The notes: generated from the sequence alone by a model not told the origin. A stretch of DNA of 44,365 nucleotides from Spirochaetaceae bacterium (GCA_031276945.1 JAISMB010000065.1:1-44365), one strand, 5' to 3'; numbered from the stretch's first letter, positions 1-8,855 are shown. Numbers and translations are program-made.

Positions 1-26
1 ACTAGATAGAAGTAACGCATGGATAG

Positions 27-194
27 TTAGTCGTTTGATTTCACGGGCAACAATAGATCGGCTTCAAGAGCCTTACGAAGGTAATGAGTAGTGATCCACG
101 CTATGGTTCTGTCTTGCTGTGCGGCTTTCTTTTCAAGGATTTCTTTGATGTCTGGTTCGACACGGATAGTGATAACAGCAGATTTATTTGCCAT
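27..194 (-). CDS. ribbon-helix-helix (CopG/Arc-type) DNA-binding protein
   Basis: A 55-residue protein starting MANKSAVITIRVEPDIKEIL. The short beta strand (AVITIRVEPDIKEIL) followed by two helices matches the fold of small RHH repressors and antitoxins such as CopG, Arc and RelB. The ATG at 194 is chosen because it opens this fold; the frame stays open twelve codons upstream but adds only hydrophobic residues. It is divergent from the rest of the prophage and faces a promoter with a GTATAC inverted repeat at 281-295, so it could repress its own and the rightward promoter. No toxin gene is visible beside it. The fold is a confident call; the role as phage regulator or antitoxin is inference. 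Confidence 0.7.
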   Translation of the reverse strand: MANKSAVITIRVEPDIKEILEKKAAQQDRTIAWITTHYLRKALEADLLLPVKSND

Positions 195-260
195 AGTAAA
201 CATTGTAATCAAAAAGATACAAAAAATCAATAAAATTTCAAAAAAAAATTAAAAAACCTC

Positions 261-295
261 TTGACAGTATAGTAATCAATGTATACATTGTATAC
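261..295 (+). promoter_or_regulatory. putative rightward promoter with palindromic operator
   Basis: A perfect -35 hexamer TTGACA lies at 261-266. Candidate -10 boxes are TATACA at 282-287 (15-base spacer) or TACATT at 284-289 (17-base spacer). The -10 region is covered by GTATAC-ATT-GTATAC (281-295), two palindromic half sites that a dimeric repressor could bind. The divergent RHH gene is the nearest candidate regulator. Confidence 0.45.
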
Positions 296-349
296 AACAA
301 TGCAAGCAGTTATGAAGGGCTCGTAAAGCGAGGGCTTATTTGTGAAATC

Positions 350-475
350 ATGCGCTGCGTGGTTCAAGCGTATGACGATGACGGGCGGGTCGTTACCGGT
401 ACGGTTGAGTTGCCCGAATTGGACAAAGGCAAGGTCAAGTTACTCAAGGAAGTAACGGCGTATGACTTTGCGTAG
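350..475 (+). CDS. possible small protein, unknown
   Basis: A 41-codon frame (MRCVVQAYDDDGRVV...LKEVTAYDFA) that reads like real protein: acidic, balanced, ending in TAG at 473. The frame stays open upstream to about 302 without a start codon, so the true 5' end may have been lost or shifted. No good ribosome binding site precedes the ATG at 350. It would be the first gene of the rightward transcript. No family recognised. Confidence 0.3.
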   Translation: MRCVVQAYDDDGRVVTGTVELPELDKGKVKLLKEVTAYDFA

Positions 476-547
476 AGTATACCCCAGACGGGGAAACCTC
501 CTCCTATCACACGCCTCGTCGAGGCGCAGGGAGCGGAAAATAAAAAA

Positions 548-580
548 GTCCGGTGGTGTGAGTAATGTCTACCACCGGAC
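548..580 (-). terminator. 10-bp perfect hairpin, minus-strand terminator
   Basis: The arms GTCCGGTGGT (548-557) and ACCACCGGAC (571-580) pair perfectly around a 13-base loop. On the minus strand the stem is followed by a run of T (complement of AAAAAA at 542-547), the layout of an intrinsic terminator for leftward transcription. On the plus strand it is followed by AAAAAGG, so there it is only a 5' leader hairpin of the gene at 597. Confidence 0.5.
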
Positions 581-596
581 AAAAAGGATTATACCT

Positions 597-1037
597 ATGA
601 AACAGGATATTATTTCTACGGGAGAAAGTCAAGAGATCAGTTCCCTTGAAGCAAGAATTGCAATTTTGGATCAAGAATGGGAAATCGAAAGAAAACAAGA
701 AATCAAACAATTCATTTCTGTAAAAAAATGGGTCATGGAAAACCCCAACGGTTATTGCAGCAGTCTTTTTGAACTCTTGCAAGACAATATAAAGAAACAT
801 CCGCAACTTATACTCACCATATTAGTTGAGCAGGTTAAACAAGAGGGCAAACCCATAGAGGATATGATTATTATGCTTTATTTGCTTGATGAGTTACAGG
901 AACGATTAGACATATACGATGAAGAACTGCCTCCAGATACATGGCTACACACACCTGACTTTGATTGTGTGCTTGGTGTCCGTCAGTATAACGCAGGACA
1001 GGATCATTATATCCCTCTATGGAGAGAGATAGCATAG
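597..1037 (+). CDS. hypothetical protein, 146 aa
   Basis: Starts at the ATG at 597, with AAGG at 583-586 upstream; the longer frame back to 462 runs through the 548-580 hairpin and is low-complexity, so I reject it. The N-terminal third is a charged helix (about residues 10-45, LEARIAILDQEWEIERKQEI), followed by a helical segment and an acidic C-terminus with several aromatic residues. No signal peptide or membrane segment. It is the first full-length gene of the rightward region. No family recognised. Confidence 0.6.
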   Translation: MKQDIISTGESQEISSLEARIAILDQEWEIERKQEIKQFISVKKWVMENPNGYCSSLFELLQDNIKKHPQLILTILVEQVKQEGKPIEDMIIMLYLLDELQERLDIYDEELPPDTWLHTPDFDCVLGVRQYNAGQDHYIPLWREIA

Positions 1038-1057
1038 CCGTCAGCAATAACAAGAAT

Positions 1058-1087
1058 GGCTATGAAAGACTGGAAGACTTCATAGCC
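1058..1087 (+). other. 9-bp hairpin between genes
   Basis: GGCTATGAA (1058-1066) pairs with TTCATAGCC (1079-1087) around a 12-base loop. It follows the stop of the upstream gene. Only a weak T tract follows (GGTTTTA), so termination is possible but unconvincing. Confidence 0.3.
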
Positions 1088-1173
1088 GGTTTTAGCCATC
1101 AGTTGCCCCAAGGCGACTTCCAGCGCCACAGGGCTTTATTTTATTGAATTATTGAATTTTAGAGGTTAATAGT

Positions 1174-1425
1174 ATGGAAAAACAAAGAAAAGAAGCGCTT
1201 ATTCGCATCAATAAGGTCATGGAATTATCAGGCTATTCACGCTCGTACATTTACAAGCTGGTGTATTTGAAGAAAATCCCTTGCCACAGACCTACTAGTG
1301 GCACGCTTTTCTTCTATGAAAGCGAAATCTTTGATTTTCTCGCTCGTAATCGGCAAGCCGCTGATTACGAAGTATCAGAACGAGCAAACGCTCTGCTCAA
1401 CAGAGAAATCATAGGAGGGTGGTAA
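1174..1425 (+). CDS. MerR/excisionase-type helix-turn-helix protein
   Basis: An 83-residue protein. The core LIRINKVMELSGYSRSYIYKLVY followed by KIPCHRPTSGTLFFYESEIFDFLARN is the winged-helix 'helix-turn-helix domain' layout of AlpA, Xis and HTH_17 proteins: a recognition helix with SRSYIYKL, then a wing, then a helix ending in a W/FL motif. The ATG at 1174 follows AGAGGT (1161-1166). Its stop overlaps the start of the HNH fragment. Such proteins act as excisionases or small transcription regulators in prophages; which one cannot be told, since no integrase lies in the window. Confidence 0.7.
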   Translation: MEKQRKEALIRINKVMELSGYSRSYIYKLVYLKKIPCHRPTSGTLFFYESEIFDFLARNRQAADYEVSERANALLNREIIGGW

Positions 1426-1577
1426 TGCCTATATTACCGGAAAACAAAAAGTGGTATCCCGCAGACTGGAAAGCAATCCGTGCGCGGATATTAGAAGAAT
1501 GTCAAAACAAGTGCGAGTTTTTTGGGGTAGAGAATTACAGTACGCGGGACGGGGAAAAGGATAACATGAAAGATTAA
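1425..1577 (+). pseudogene. truncated HNH endonuclease N-terminus
   Basis: A 50-codon frame (MPILPENKKWYPADWKAIRARILEE...) with a strong AGGAGGG site just upstream. The segment 'KWYPADWKAIRARIL..CQNKCEFFGVENY' resembles the beginning of phage HNH nucleases, where a CxxC zinc pair begins with 'C.fCGv'. Here the second cysteine is replaced by phenylalanine (CEFFGV), and the frame stops before any HNH motif. It is translationally coupled to the HTH gene. I read it as a remnant; the short frame could still be expressed as a peptide without nuclease activity. Confidence 0.5.
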
Positions 1578-1670
1578 ATCGCCCTGATGATGGCGGGGTA
1601 GCCCTCCGCCGAAACCGCCATAAGTCGGTCGGCGATAGCCAAAAAATAAATTAACTGGAAGGAGTTTGTT

Positions 1671-1858
1671 ATGGAAGAACAAAAGATAAACAGGCGCGTG
1701 AGAATAAATCTCTCGCAGACGGCAAAAAGACTGGTACAATTCGACATTACTGCCGAATTTGAGACCCCAGAAGAATGTGGAACGGCTTTGAGTGTGCCGC
1801 TATTGATCATGCCCGTAGCATAATTGCTGCAAAAGGTTTGAAGGAGGTTCACGAATGA
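1671..1858 (+). pseudogene. small conserved-looking protein broken by a frameshift
   Basis: AAGGAG at 659-664 of the 1000s block (1659-1664) precedes the ATG at 1671. The first frame (MEEQKINRRVRINLSQTAK... to about 1790) ends prematurely at 1823 with an unrelated tail. The next frame continues sensibly from about 1790 (ECAAIDHARSIIAAKGL KEVHE) and stops at 1858, overlapping the next ATG as ATGA. Joining the frames gives a smooth protein of about 62 residues coupled to the following gene, so one indel near 1785-1795 is inferred. Function unknown; its position just before the recombination genes suggests a small accessory protein of that operon. Confidence 0.55.
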
Positions 1859-2884
1859 GTAACGCACTGGAAATAGTCAAAACTGTTACAGAAAAGGTGC
1901 GTTAGTCTTTGCCAATATTGAAAATATGGAGGCAAAAGTTGAGCTTTACAAAACGGAGGTTACGGAGCTTCACCTTGCCGAGTCGGATTTCCACACAATA
2001 AATGGGAAACTCATGCCGAACAAGGCGGCGACCGACCGCATCGGCGAGGCGTGCGGCGTCCAGTTCATTCAGGCCACTTGCCAAGTATCAACTGAAATTT
2101 GTGATGACGACATTTGTGGAAAACGGACAGTTTTCCGCGCTGAAGCCCAGGGAAAAGTTCGTATGCCGGACGGTTCGTGGAGAACCAGCACGGTTGACGA
2201 ATACGAATTTGACCCGGTACTCCGCGCCATGTTGGACAAGAACGTTACCGAACTCAACGAGCAAACCAAAAAAACGGTTGGCCGCACAATTCTGGAATAT
2301 ACCAAAGTGGCGCGGCAAAGGGCGGCTACCGGCGCGAGGCTTCGTGTTATCCGACAGCTTACCGGATGCCGGCAGCCTTTGAAAAAGCGGACGCGGCAAA
2401 GCCCTTTGTGTGTACCCGCGTTGTTCAGAATACTGACTACATCTTGAGAACATCGGAAGGTCGTGCTATGGCGACTGCTCAAGCTCTTGGTGTTGACATC
2501 GCTTCCTTGTTGGGGACACGACCCTCTCTGCCAGTCAGTGGTGATGTTAAAGAAGCGTATGCCATTGTGGATTCCGCAGCGGCAAATGAAACCAGCGCTG
2601 CTCATCTGGCTGCGGAAGCCCTTACTCAAGAACCGGATTTTCCTGAAGATTCCGCAGAGAGAAACCAGCAGGCAACAACTGAGTTTGATAACCTGACTGT
2701 AACTCTTGAGAATTACATGAGTTATAAGGATTATCTTGATGTTACCACCAAGAGCGGCACTAATCCCTATAAACTGGCGCAGGATGAACTCGCCAGTAAG
2801 AACGCAACCGCGGAAAGTCGTACAAAGATGATAAAGCGTCTGCGGGATTTACTTCTTGCCAAGCATGTTAAGGGGGTAGCATGA
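1855..2884 (+). pseudogene. possible phage recombination protein, two frameshifts
   Basis: Three frames join into one protein of about 342 residues. It starts at 1855 (MSNALEIVKTVTEK), shifts near 1895 into the frame of 1926 (LVFANIENMEAKVELYK...), and shifts again near 2365 into the frame that ends at 2884 (MPAAFEKADAAKPFVCTRV...). The middle part has a basic segment TKVARQRAATGARLRVIRQ and the C-terminus is helical. Its stop overlaps the start of the SbcD-SbcC gene (GTAGCATGA), so the two are coupled. Phage single-strand annealing proteins often sit beside such nucleases, so a RecT/Rad52-like role is plausible, but I see no diagnostic motif. The two indels suggest it is inactive unless they are sequencing errors. 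Confidence 0.45.
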
Positions 2885-5800
2885 AGATAGCGCATCTTGC
2901 CGACCTGCACTGCTGCCGGGAACACGCAGATGAAGCTCTGACTTCCCTGCGGTTCTTTGCAGAGCATATAAAAAAGTCCCCGGTGGATTTAATAGCCATT
3001 TCCGGGGACGTATGGGACGCTTCGATGCTGAACACCGAAGCGAGCGGCTTCAACCGGTTTACTGACGCGATACAAAACATCGCAGACAACGCTCCGGTAG
3101 CCCTTGTTTATGGGACGCCTTCACCTGATACCGATGGTTCATTGGAGGTGTTTCAAAAACTAACCAGTAAATATGGTATCACCATTCTTGAACCGGGTTA
3201 AGCCTATTTCTTGAATAATCACAGCGGCGTAAGATTTGTTGAGCCGTTTTTTTCTCAAGTTATGAGCGAAGCCATATTATTCGGTATCCCAGAGCCGCGT
3301 AAAAAGTATCTTTTAGCTGGCGCAACAGTGGGAAAAAATGAAACAGAGGAAGTAATTCGAGATGCTATGCACCGGCTTTGCTTCGTCCTTGCGGCTTCAC
3401 GCAGGGACTATTCTGCTATTCCCTGCTTTCTATTATATCATGGTGATATTGCCGGAAGTGTTTTACAGAATGACCAGACGGTAGAGCGCGGTACAGGAAT
3501 AGCCATCACGATTGATGACCTTGCCGACATCGGCGCTGACTATTACGCACTTGGCCACATTCACAAGCCGCAAAAGGTGGGCAATCTTAATGCCTACTAC
3601 GCCGGCAGTATCTACCCCAAGAACTTTGGAGAGACCCACAAGGCGGGGTTCAACATCGTAACGCTCGAAAAGGCCGGTTCTTACGGCTGGGACACAGACG
3701 TTGAGCGGGTTGACTTCCCGCATCCGCAAAACCTCAAAATAGAAGAGTGGTATCCTGACCTCAATCTTGCGGACGATGTAACCGGGAAGCGTGTCTGGTA
3801 CGAAATTACCTGTAAAAAAGAAGACCGCGCCCTTATTAACATTGACAGAATTCTCGCTGAATTACTGGATGAGGGTGCAGTCCCCGGTTCCCGGGTAACA
3901 CTCCATGACATACCGGTGGAGACCGTGCGTGCCGTGGAAATCACAGCGGTAAAAACACCGACAGAAAAATTTAAAGTATGGGCGGAAAACTCAAACATTG
4001 ATACTCCAGCTTCTGTAATCGGTAAAATTAAGATACTTGAAAATGAGATTGAACTCTCCACCGTCAAATGCACAGGAGAGTGGGAGCTTGTAAGCATCAG
4101 ACTACGCGGGGCGACCGGTATCAAGTGTGGGATTAAGCAGGATGAAATTGCCATCAATTTTGACAAATACGCGCCCAGCCTCATTGCACTTTCCGGTGCT
4201 AACGGTAAAGGCAAAACGACACTGATTGAGAATTGCCATCCCCATCCGTAGCTTTTGACCCGCAAGGGCAAACTGCAAGACCATTTTTCGCTCCGCGACA
4301 GCTTCCGTGAAGTTGTTATGCGTAATGCGCTCACCGGCATGATGGCGAGATTCTTCATCCAGATTGACGGTGTGAATAAGAGCGGCTCGTGCAAATACTT
4401 CGCGTTCAGAAAGCCAGACGGAAAGACGGAATGGGAAGCGGTAGAGGGCGTGGACGGAAACTTCAAGCCCTACGAGGACTTGCTTGAAAGGACTTTCGGG
4501 CCGCTGGACTTATATCTCCGCACGGCGTTCATCACGCAGCGCCCAACAAATAATCTGCCCAACCTGACGGACGCGACCGCCGGAGAGAAAAAGACGCTTT
4601 TTGTGGCGCTGGCCGGTATTGACTACCTCCAGCAGTATGCCGACAGAGCGGCGGACAAGGCGAAAGAGGCGGTGGCGACAGCGCATGATGTGGAAATTAG
4701 AGTACAAACACTGGAGACCGCCGTATCGGGAAAGGAGACTGTGGAAAAGGAATTGCGGGAAGCAGAAGCCATGCTCTCAGTGGGGAGGCAAACGCTGAAG
4801 AACATTACCGCCGAAGGACAGGCCGCTAAAGCCGATGTCGACCGTCTGCAAATGCTCTGCGAGGCCGAGCGGCAGAGACGGCACGATGCGGACGCTGCTG
4901 GCACTGCGATTGCCAATGCTTCTATTACTATCAGAGAACGGAAAAAGGACATAGACCGTTACCGCGATGCGGCAAAAAACAGGGAACAGTTTGAAAACCG
5001 GATAGCGGAGGGTGAGGCGTTACAGGAAACCATAGCGACTGAAAACAAAAAAAAGCGCTCTATTATAGAAGAAAACGCAAAAAAACAGCGAGATTTTATC
5101 CAAAAAAAGACTGCTTTTGAAGCAAAAGTAAAAAAACTTGAGAGAGAACGTGAATCCCTCCGCGATAAGCGAGACAGCCTTGAAAAGAACGCCGAGCGGT
5201 CCCGGAACAACATCAGGCTGTACGAAAGGGATGCGGCGGAAATCAAAGAAGACTGCCCCACCTGCGGACAGCGACTTCCGGCTGACAAGCTGGCGGAACT
5301 GAAAAACAGGCGGGAGGATTTTCTTGCAAAGATTGAGACGGAAACTGCCGCACTCGCCAAGTTCAACGAGGAACTTGAAAGCCTCTCCACGCAGCTTGAA
5401 GAAGCGGACGATAAGATAGCCGACCTCTCCTTTAACATGCCTGAGCCAGAAAAAGACACGCCCTTTGATGGTACCGCCCTGCTGAACGCGGAAGCGAAGC
5501 TGCGGCAGATCAACCTGCCTTCCGCCCGTGCCGCCCTTGCCGAAGCGCGGGATGCGGTAGTACGTATCGAGGGACTAGAATGCGAAATCGAGACACAGTG
5601 GCGGATTATTGCGGAAAAAGAGGCAGAGTACGCCCGGCTTAACGCCGGAATCGAAGTGGGTTACGGCGAAAAAATCGCTGCTGGACTGGAGGCGGCAAAG
5701 AGACTGCATACTGATCTGACTAACCGCTATGCGGAAACTAGAGCCGATATTGCGAGGAACGAGGATAGCGTCCGCAAAGCGTGGACTGGACGAAAAGCGG

Positions 5801-6387
5801 CGCGGGAAAAAGAACTAGCCTTAGCCCGCGTAAAGGTAAAACGTGCCAAAACAGAAATGGCTGAATGGGAACTTGTGTCGAAGGCTTTCGGCAAAGATGG
5901 CATTCAGGCGCTTGAACTTGACGCGCTTGCCCCCGGCATTTCCGACACGGCCAACCGCATTTTGGACAAGGCTTTTAATGGACGCTACAGGGTCGATATT
6001 CAGACCACGCGTATAGGCGGCGCGGGAAAGAAAGTAAAGCAGATAGAGGATTTTCTGATATTTGTTACTGACATGGAGGATAGCGAGGGACAACCCTCAT
6101 TGCTTGAGAACAAGTCCGGAGGCGAGACAGTCTGGATAAAACGTGCTATTTACGATGCATTTGCGGTTATCCGCAAGAGGAACACCAATTTTGCATTTCT
6201 GACATGTTTTCAGGACGAGGCTGATGGGGTGCTGGACAGTGCGGCAAAGACCGCCTACGCCCGGATGCTTGAAGCAAGCTATACAGAAAGCAAACTGCGG
6301 CACACGGTCATCATCACTCACAGCAACGAAGTCAAGGCGATGATTGAACAAAAGTTTGATATAGAAGAACTGGCAACAGCAGGATAA
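2881..6387 (+). pseudogene. fused SbcD-SbcC (Mre11-Rad50-type) nuclease/ATPase, interrupted by two in-frame stops
   Basis: One frame of 1,168 sense codons is split by TAA at 3199 and TAG at 4249 into pieces 2881-3201, 3202-4251 and 4252-6387. The first third is an Mre11/SbcD calcineurin-like phosphoesterase: ADLH (residues 7-10), SGDVWD, and later GHIHKP with YYAGSIYPK. The GNHD-equivalent region reads GTPSPDTDGS; family members usually have a histidine there, so a metal ligand may be missing. The frame then runs directly into a Rad50/SbcC ATPase: Walker A GANGKGKTTL near 4195, a long coiled coil, zinc hook CPTCGQR near 5255, signature SGGET near 6117, Walker B FLTCFQDEADG near 6200, and an H-loop THS. 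The usual bacterial arrangement is two separate genes. With both stops the locus is probably dead, unless the stops are suppressed. Confidence 0.8.
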
Positions 6388-6465
6388 AACAAACGAGGCG
6401 CCCTTGTACAATACTGGGGAGCTTCCTTCAAGATTGATTGGAAATTTGAATAAGAGAAGAAACTA

Positions 6466-6813
6466 ATGAAGGTAGAGGAATGGGGCAGATATAGGATACG
6501 TTTTGTGGAATTTAGATTCTAGTGATGGGCATTTGCACAGGATGTAGCAAAAGCATTGGGATATAGAAATGTTGGAGACGCTCTTAAGCTGTGTAAGAAA
6601 GCAGTTAAATACTCTCCTCTTAAAGAGCGGAGGCGCTATAAGGTCTCAATAATCCCAGAATCAGATATTTACCGGCTTATATTTGGTAGCAAAATACCAC
6701 AAGCAATAGCTTTTCAAGATCGGGTTTTTGAATATGTTATTGGATTAAATCGCTATAATGAACTGGGAATAGAAGGATGTGAAATATTCCATATGTTAAA
6801 GCACTGGGATTAA
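6466..6813 (+). pseudogene. Bro-N antirepressor-like domain with two tandem stops
   Basis: The frame starts at the ATG at 6466 (MKVEEWGRYRIRFVEFRF), meets TAG-TGA at 6520-6525, and continues as WAFAQDVAKALGYRNVGDAL...IIPESDIYRLIFGSKIP...FQDRVFEYVI. This is the order of the Bro-N domain of phage antirepressors: a 'f.a.DVa.aLGY.n' helix followed by 'iIpESDlYrLi..Sk.p.a..F..WVfe.V'. The C-terminus lacks the usual second domain and ends after about 97 further residues. Two adjacent nonsense codons make an intact product very unlikely; a start at 6556 would lack the first strand. Confidence 0.65.
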
Positions 6814-6843
6814 AGTCAGTAAAGGAATAAAGAGGGTAACAGA

Positions 6844-7032
6844 ATGAAAAAGGATGAATGGGAAAAGAAGTACCACTACGGAAAACGCAACTGTTCGCAA
6901 TGCTTGCACTACATAGAAGTGCAAATAGATGGATGTAATACAAAACATTCCTGCGTCAAAAAACGTGAAGCCGGCGCAGGAGAGGCTGTAAAACCATCGT
7001 ATGACTGCGACCTGTGGGAGCATAGAGGATAG
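6844..7032 (+). CDS. small cysteine-rich protein, 62 aa
   Basis: MKKDEWEKKYHYGKRNCSQC... has a CxxC pair (CSQC), two further cysteines (CNTKHSC) and a final DCDLW, a pattern suggesting a small zinc-binding fold. The upstream AGAGGG (6830-6835) is a fair ribosome site. It resembles in style, not in sequence, the Cys-rich protein at 16133-16363. Function unknown. Confidence 0.6.
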   Translation: MKKDEWEKKYHYGKRNCSQCLHYIEVQIDGCNTKHSCVKKREAGAGEAVKPSYDCDLWEHRG

Positions 7033-7041
7033 AAAAGTGTA

Positions 7042-7081
7042 ATCGGGAGTAGTTGAGCGGGGTGCAATTCCCCGCCCCGAT
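7042..7081 (+). other. two-stem RNA-like element, tRNA-like arms
   Basis: The outer stem ATCGGG (7042-7047) pairs with CCCGAT (7076-7081). The inner stem GCGGGG (7057-7062) pairs with CCCCGC (7070-7075) around a 7-base loop TGCAATT. The coaxial layout recalls an acceptor stem on a T-arm with the anticodon arm missing, but the loop is not a canonical T loop. It sits in the leader of the next gene, 15 bases before its ATG. Confidence 0.4.
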
Positions 7082-7095
7082 ATAAGGATAAAAAA

Positions 7096-7566
7096 ATGAA
7101 GATAGGACTGATAGATGTTGATAGCCATAATTTCCCGAATTTAGCCTTGATGAAGGTATCAGCATAACACAAAACAAGGGGCGACACGGTTAATTGGTTC
7201 ATCCCCATGTTTTGGAACGTTCTTGATATTGTTTATGTGAGCAAGATCTTCACATTTACGGAAGATTATTTAGATGTAATAGACGCTAAAGAAATAATAA
7301 GAGGCGGTACAGGTTATAGCCTTACCTCCAAACTACCGTCACCTATTGAGCGGTGTTACCCAGACTATAGTCTATATGGGATACAAGATACAGCTTACGG
7401 CTATTTGACGAGGGGTTGCCCTCGTGGATGCGGTTTTTGCATCGTGAGACAAAAAGAATATTACATAACAATGGAAATTAATAATTCTGCGCTGATACCT
7501 CACCGTGTATCGAATGCCGTTTTCTTAGAAGAACGGAAACAAATAGTAAACAACAAGGAAGGATAG
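7096..7566 (+). pseudogene. radical SAM protein remnant
   Basis: The frame begins MKIGLIDVDSHNFPNLALMKVSA at 7096, is stopped by TAA at 7165-7167, and continues in the same frame as HKTRGDTVNWFIPMFWNVLD. The motif CPRGCGFC (near 7420-7441) is the CxxxCxxC 4Fe-4S site of radical SAM enzymes. After the cluster motif, only about 40 residues remain, without a barrel. In related phage and bacterial proteins the opening 'MKIGLIDVDsHNFPNLaLMKiSAyHK' has tyrosine where the TAA stands, so TAT/TAC to TAA is the likely change. Doubly defective: nonsense and 3' truncation. Confidence 0.7.
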
Positions 7567-7575
7567 GAACTAACT

Positions 7576-8220
7576 ATGAAAAACAATTTATCATTTTTTG
7601 GACATGATACTGATGCTCTTTCACACCCCAAAATGCAGGCACTGGTGGCAGAGTATGGTATGACTGGGTATGGTAGGTTTTGGGCATTAAATGAGGCTAT
7701 CGGTCAATCGGAAGAAGCCCGTCTCAATATATCACGCAAAGTCAATAAGCTTAATCTTGCGAATAGGCTTTGTATGAGGCCTGCTGAGCTGGATTCGTTT
7801 TTAGGTTTTTTATCGGATCCGGAAATCGATTTAATCAACTATGCAGAGGGGATAATAACTACGGATAGAACAACGGAAAACTATCGTATGGTAAAAGAAA
7901 AGCGAGAGGCAGATCGGGAGCGCAAGAGAGCTAAAAGAACTGAAATTGAAGAAGAAGAAATTGAAATACTTGAACCGGTCAAGGTGGAATATCTATCCGT
8001 ACGGAATAGCGCACTTTCTATGCGGAAAGAACAAGAAAGCAAAGCAAAGCAGACTAAAGTAAATAATAAAGCTGCTACTGCTGTTGCGGAGCATAAAAAT
8101 AATTTACTGGCTGATACTTTAGGATTAGAAACAGCGATCCAAGAAGCGTCGCCTGATTTTGAGGTCATCAAAAACGAGGCAAGGCGTATCGGCATTAAGC
8201 TTGATCATCTATCGGCTTAA
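7576..8220 (+). CDS. DUF4373 (Lin1244/Lin1753-like) replication-type protein, N-terminal part
   Basis: 214 residues. The N-terminus FFGHDTDALSHPKMQALVAEYGMTGYGRFWALNEAI is the Lin1244/Lin1753 N-terminal domain found in phage and plasmid replication or primosome-type proteins. A highly charged linker (KEKREADRERKRAKRTE) follows. The frame stops at a TAA (8218-8220) but stays open for 43 codons without a stop, straight into the ATG of the next entry. That suggests one ancestral gene of about 394 residues (7576-8760) cut by a nonsense mutation. Ribosome site: the AGGA run at 7559-7569. Confidence 0.65.
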   Translation: MKNNLSFFGHDTDALSHPKMQALVAEYGMTGYGRFWALNEAIGQSEEARLNISRKVNKLNLANRLCMRPAELDSFLGFLSDPEIDLINYAEGIITTDRTTENYRMVKEKREADRERKRAKRTEIEEEEIEILEPVKVEYLSVRNSALSMRKEQESKAKQTKVNNKAATAVAEHKNNLLADTLGLETAIQEASPDFEVIKNEARRIGIKLDHLSA

Positions 8221-8349
8221 AAGATAGCACAATCAGGTATTCCGGCACATTGCATCACAGGGATTGATGGCAGGTATACATTTTTTGAATTTGTTTTACA
8301 AAAAATAAAGGGCAAATATAAAGACAATCAGATACGCAGTCTTGAAGGA

Positions 8350-8760
8350 ATGTTTGTCATGGCGGTTAGCACCTGGGATGACCTAAGGGAACAGTATTCT
8401 GAGTGGCGTGATACACAGGTCGAAAAAAAACGTAAAAGTGAGGCGGCGCATAATAGGGAACGAGCATTGTTTGGTAACAGACCAAGACAGTGCGCCTGTG
8501 GTAGTAAGCACTTACATCAAGACAGCAATGGTGATATATGGTGCAAGGAGTGCCGAAGTTACTATACGTTTAATAATGCGACATTGAGCTATGATTTTAC
8601 TGATATGAGGGAACGATGGGATAAAGGACAACAAGGTTTTGATTTTTTTAGAAGATTAAGTGAATATAAGACAGGAATACAGACAGCTGATGTGTCGCAC
8701 CTCACACAGGTACTTGGAATGAATATTTCGACACATCAGGTTATCCAGAATTCTGGATAG
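8350..8760 (+). CDS. zinc-ribbon protein, likely C-terminal part of the DUF4373 gene
   Basis: A 136-residue frame that begins at ATG 8350 (MFVMAVSTWDDLREQYSEWR). It contains CACGSKHLHQDSNGDIWCKEC, a CxC...CxxC zinc-ribbon pattern (about residues 50-70), and an aromatic-rich C-terminus. It is in the same frame as the upstream DUF4373 entry, with no stop in between except the TAA at 8218. GAAGGA (8344-8349) directly abuts the ATG, too close for a normal site, which supports its being an internal methionine of a longer gene. Confidence 0.55.
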   Translation: MFVMAVSTWDDLREQYSEWRDTQVEKKRKSEAAHNRERALFGNRPRQCACGSKHLHQDSNGDIWCKECRSYYTFNNATLSYDFTDMRERWDKGQQGFDFFRRLSEYKTGIQTADVSHLTQVLGMNISTHQVIQNSG

Positions 8761-8786
8761 ACAATAAAGGAAAATAAAGGTTAAAA

Positions 8787-8855
8787 ATGAGACACAAAAC
8801 CGAGAGGGTATCAGAGTTGCAAACTTATGCTGTTTATAGTATAGTATACCGTTAA
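8787..8855 (+). CDS. possible 22-residue peptide
   Basis: ATG at 8787 follows AAAGG (8776-8780) and gives MRHKTERVSELQTYAVYSIVYR before TAA. It fills part of the gap before the terminase genes. Nothing but the ribosome-site spacing supports it. Confidence 0.15.
   Translation: MRHKTERVSELQTYAVYSIVYR

Noticed and set aside
462-596. Longer N-terminus for the 597 gene
   Set aside because: The extension is Arg/Ser-rich, crosses the 548-580 hairpin and has no ribosome site, while AAGG precedes the ATG at 597.
3681-4466. 261-codon minus-strand frame over the SbcD-SbcC junction
   Set aside because: Ser/Leu/Arg-rich shadow translation, no start site, and the sense strand has clear Mre11 and Rad50 motifs.
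4959-5513. 184-codon minus-strand frame over the SbcC coiled coil
   Set aside because: Ser-rich antisense of Glu/Lys/Ala coiled-coil codons; no independent support.
2881-8760. Alternative genetic code with recoded stops
   Set aside because: The in-frame stops include TAA, TAG and TGA at unrelated positions, while intact genes in the same window end in all three (terL and portal in TAG, capsid in TAA, HNH in TGA). Frameshifts occur too, so decay explains it better.
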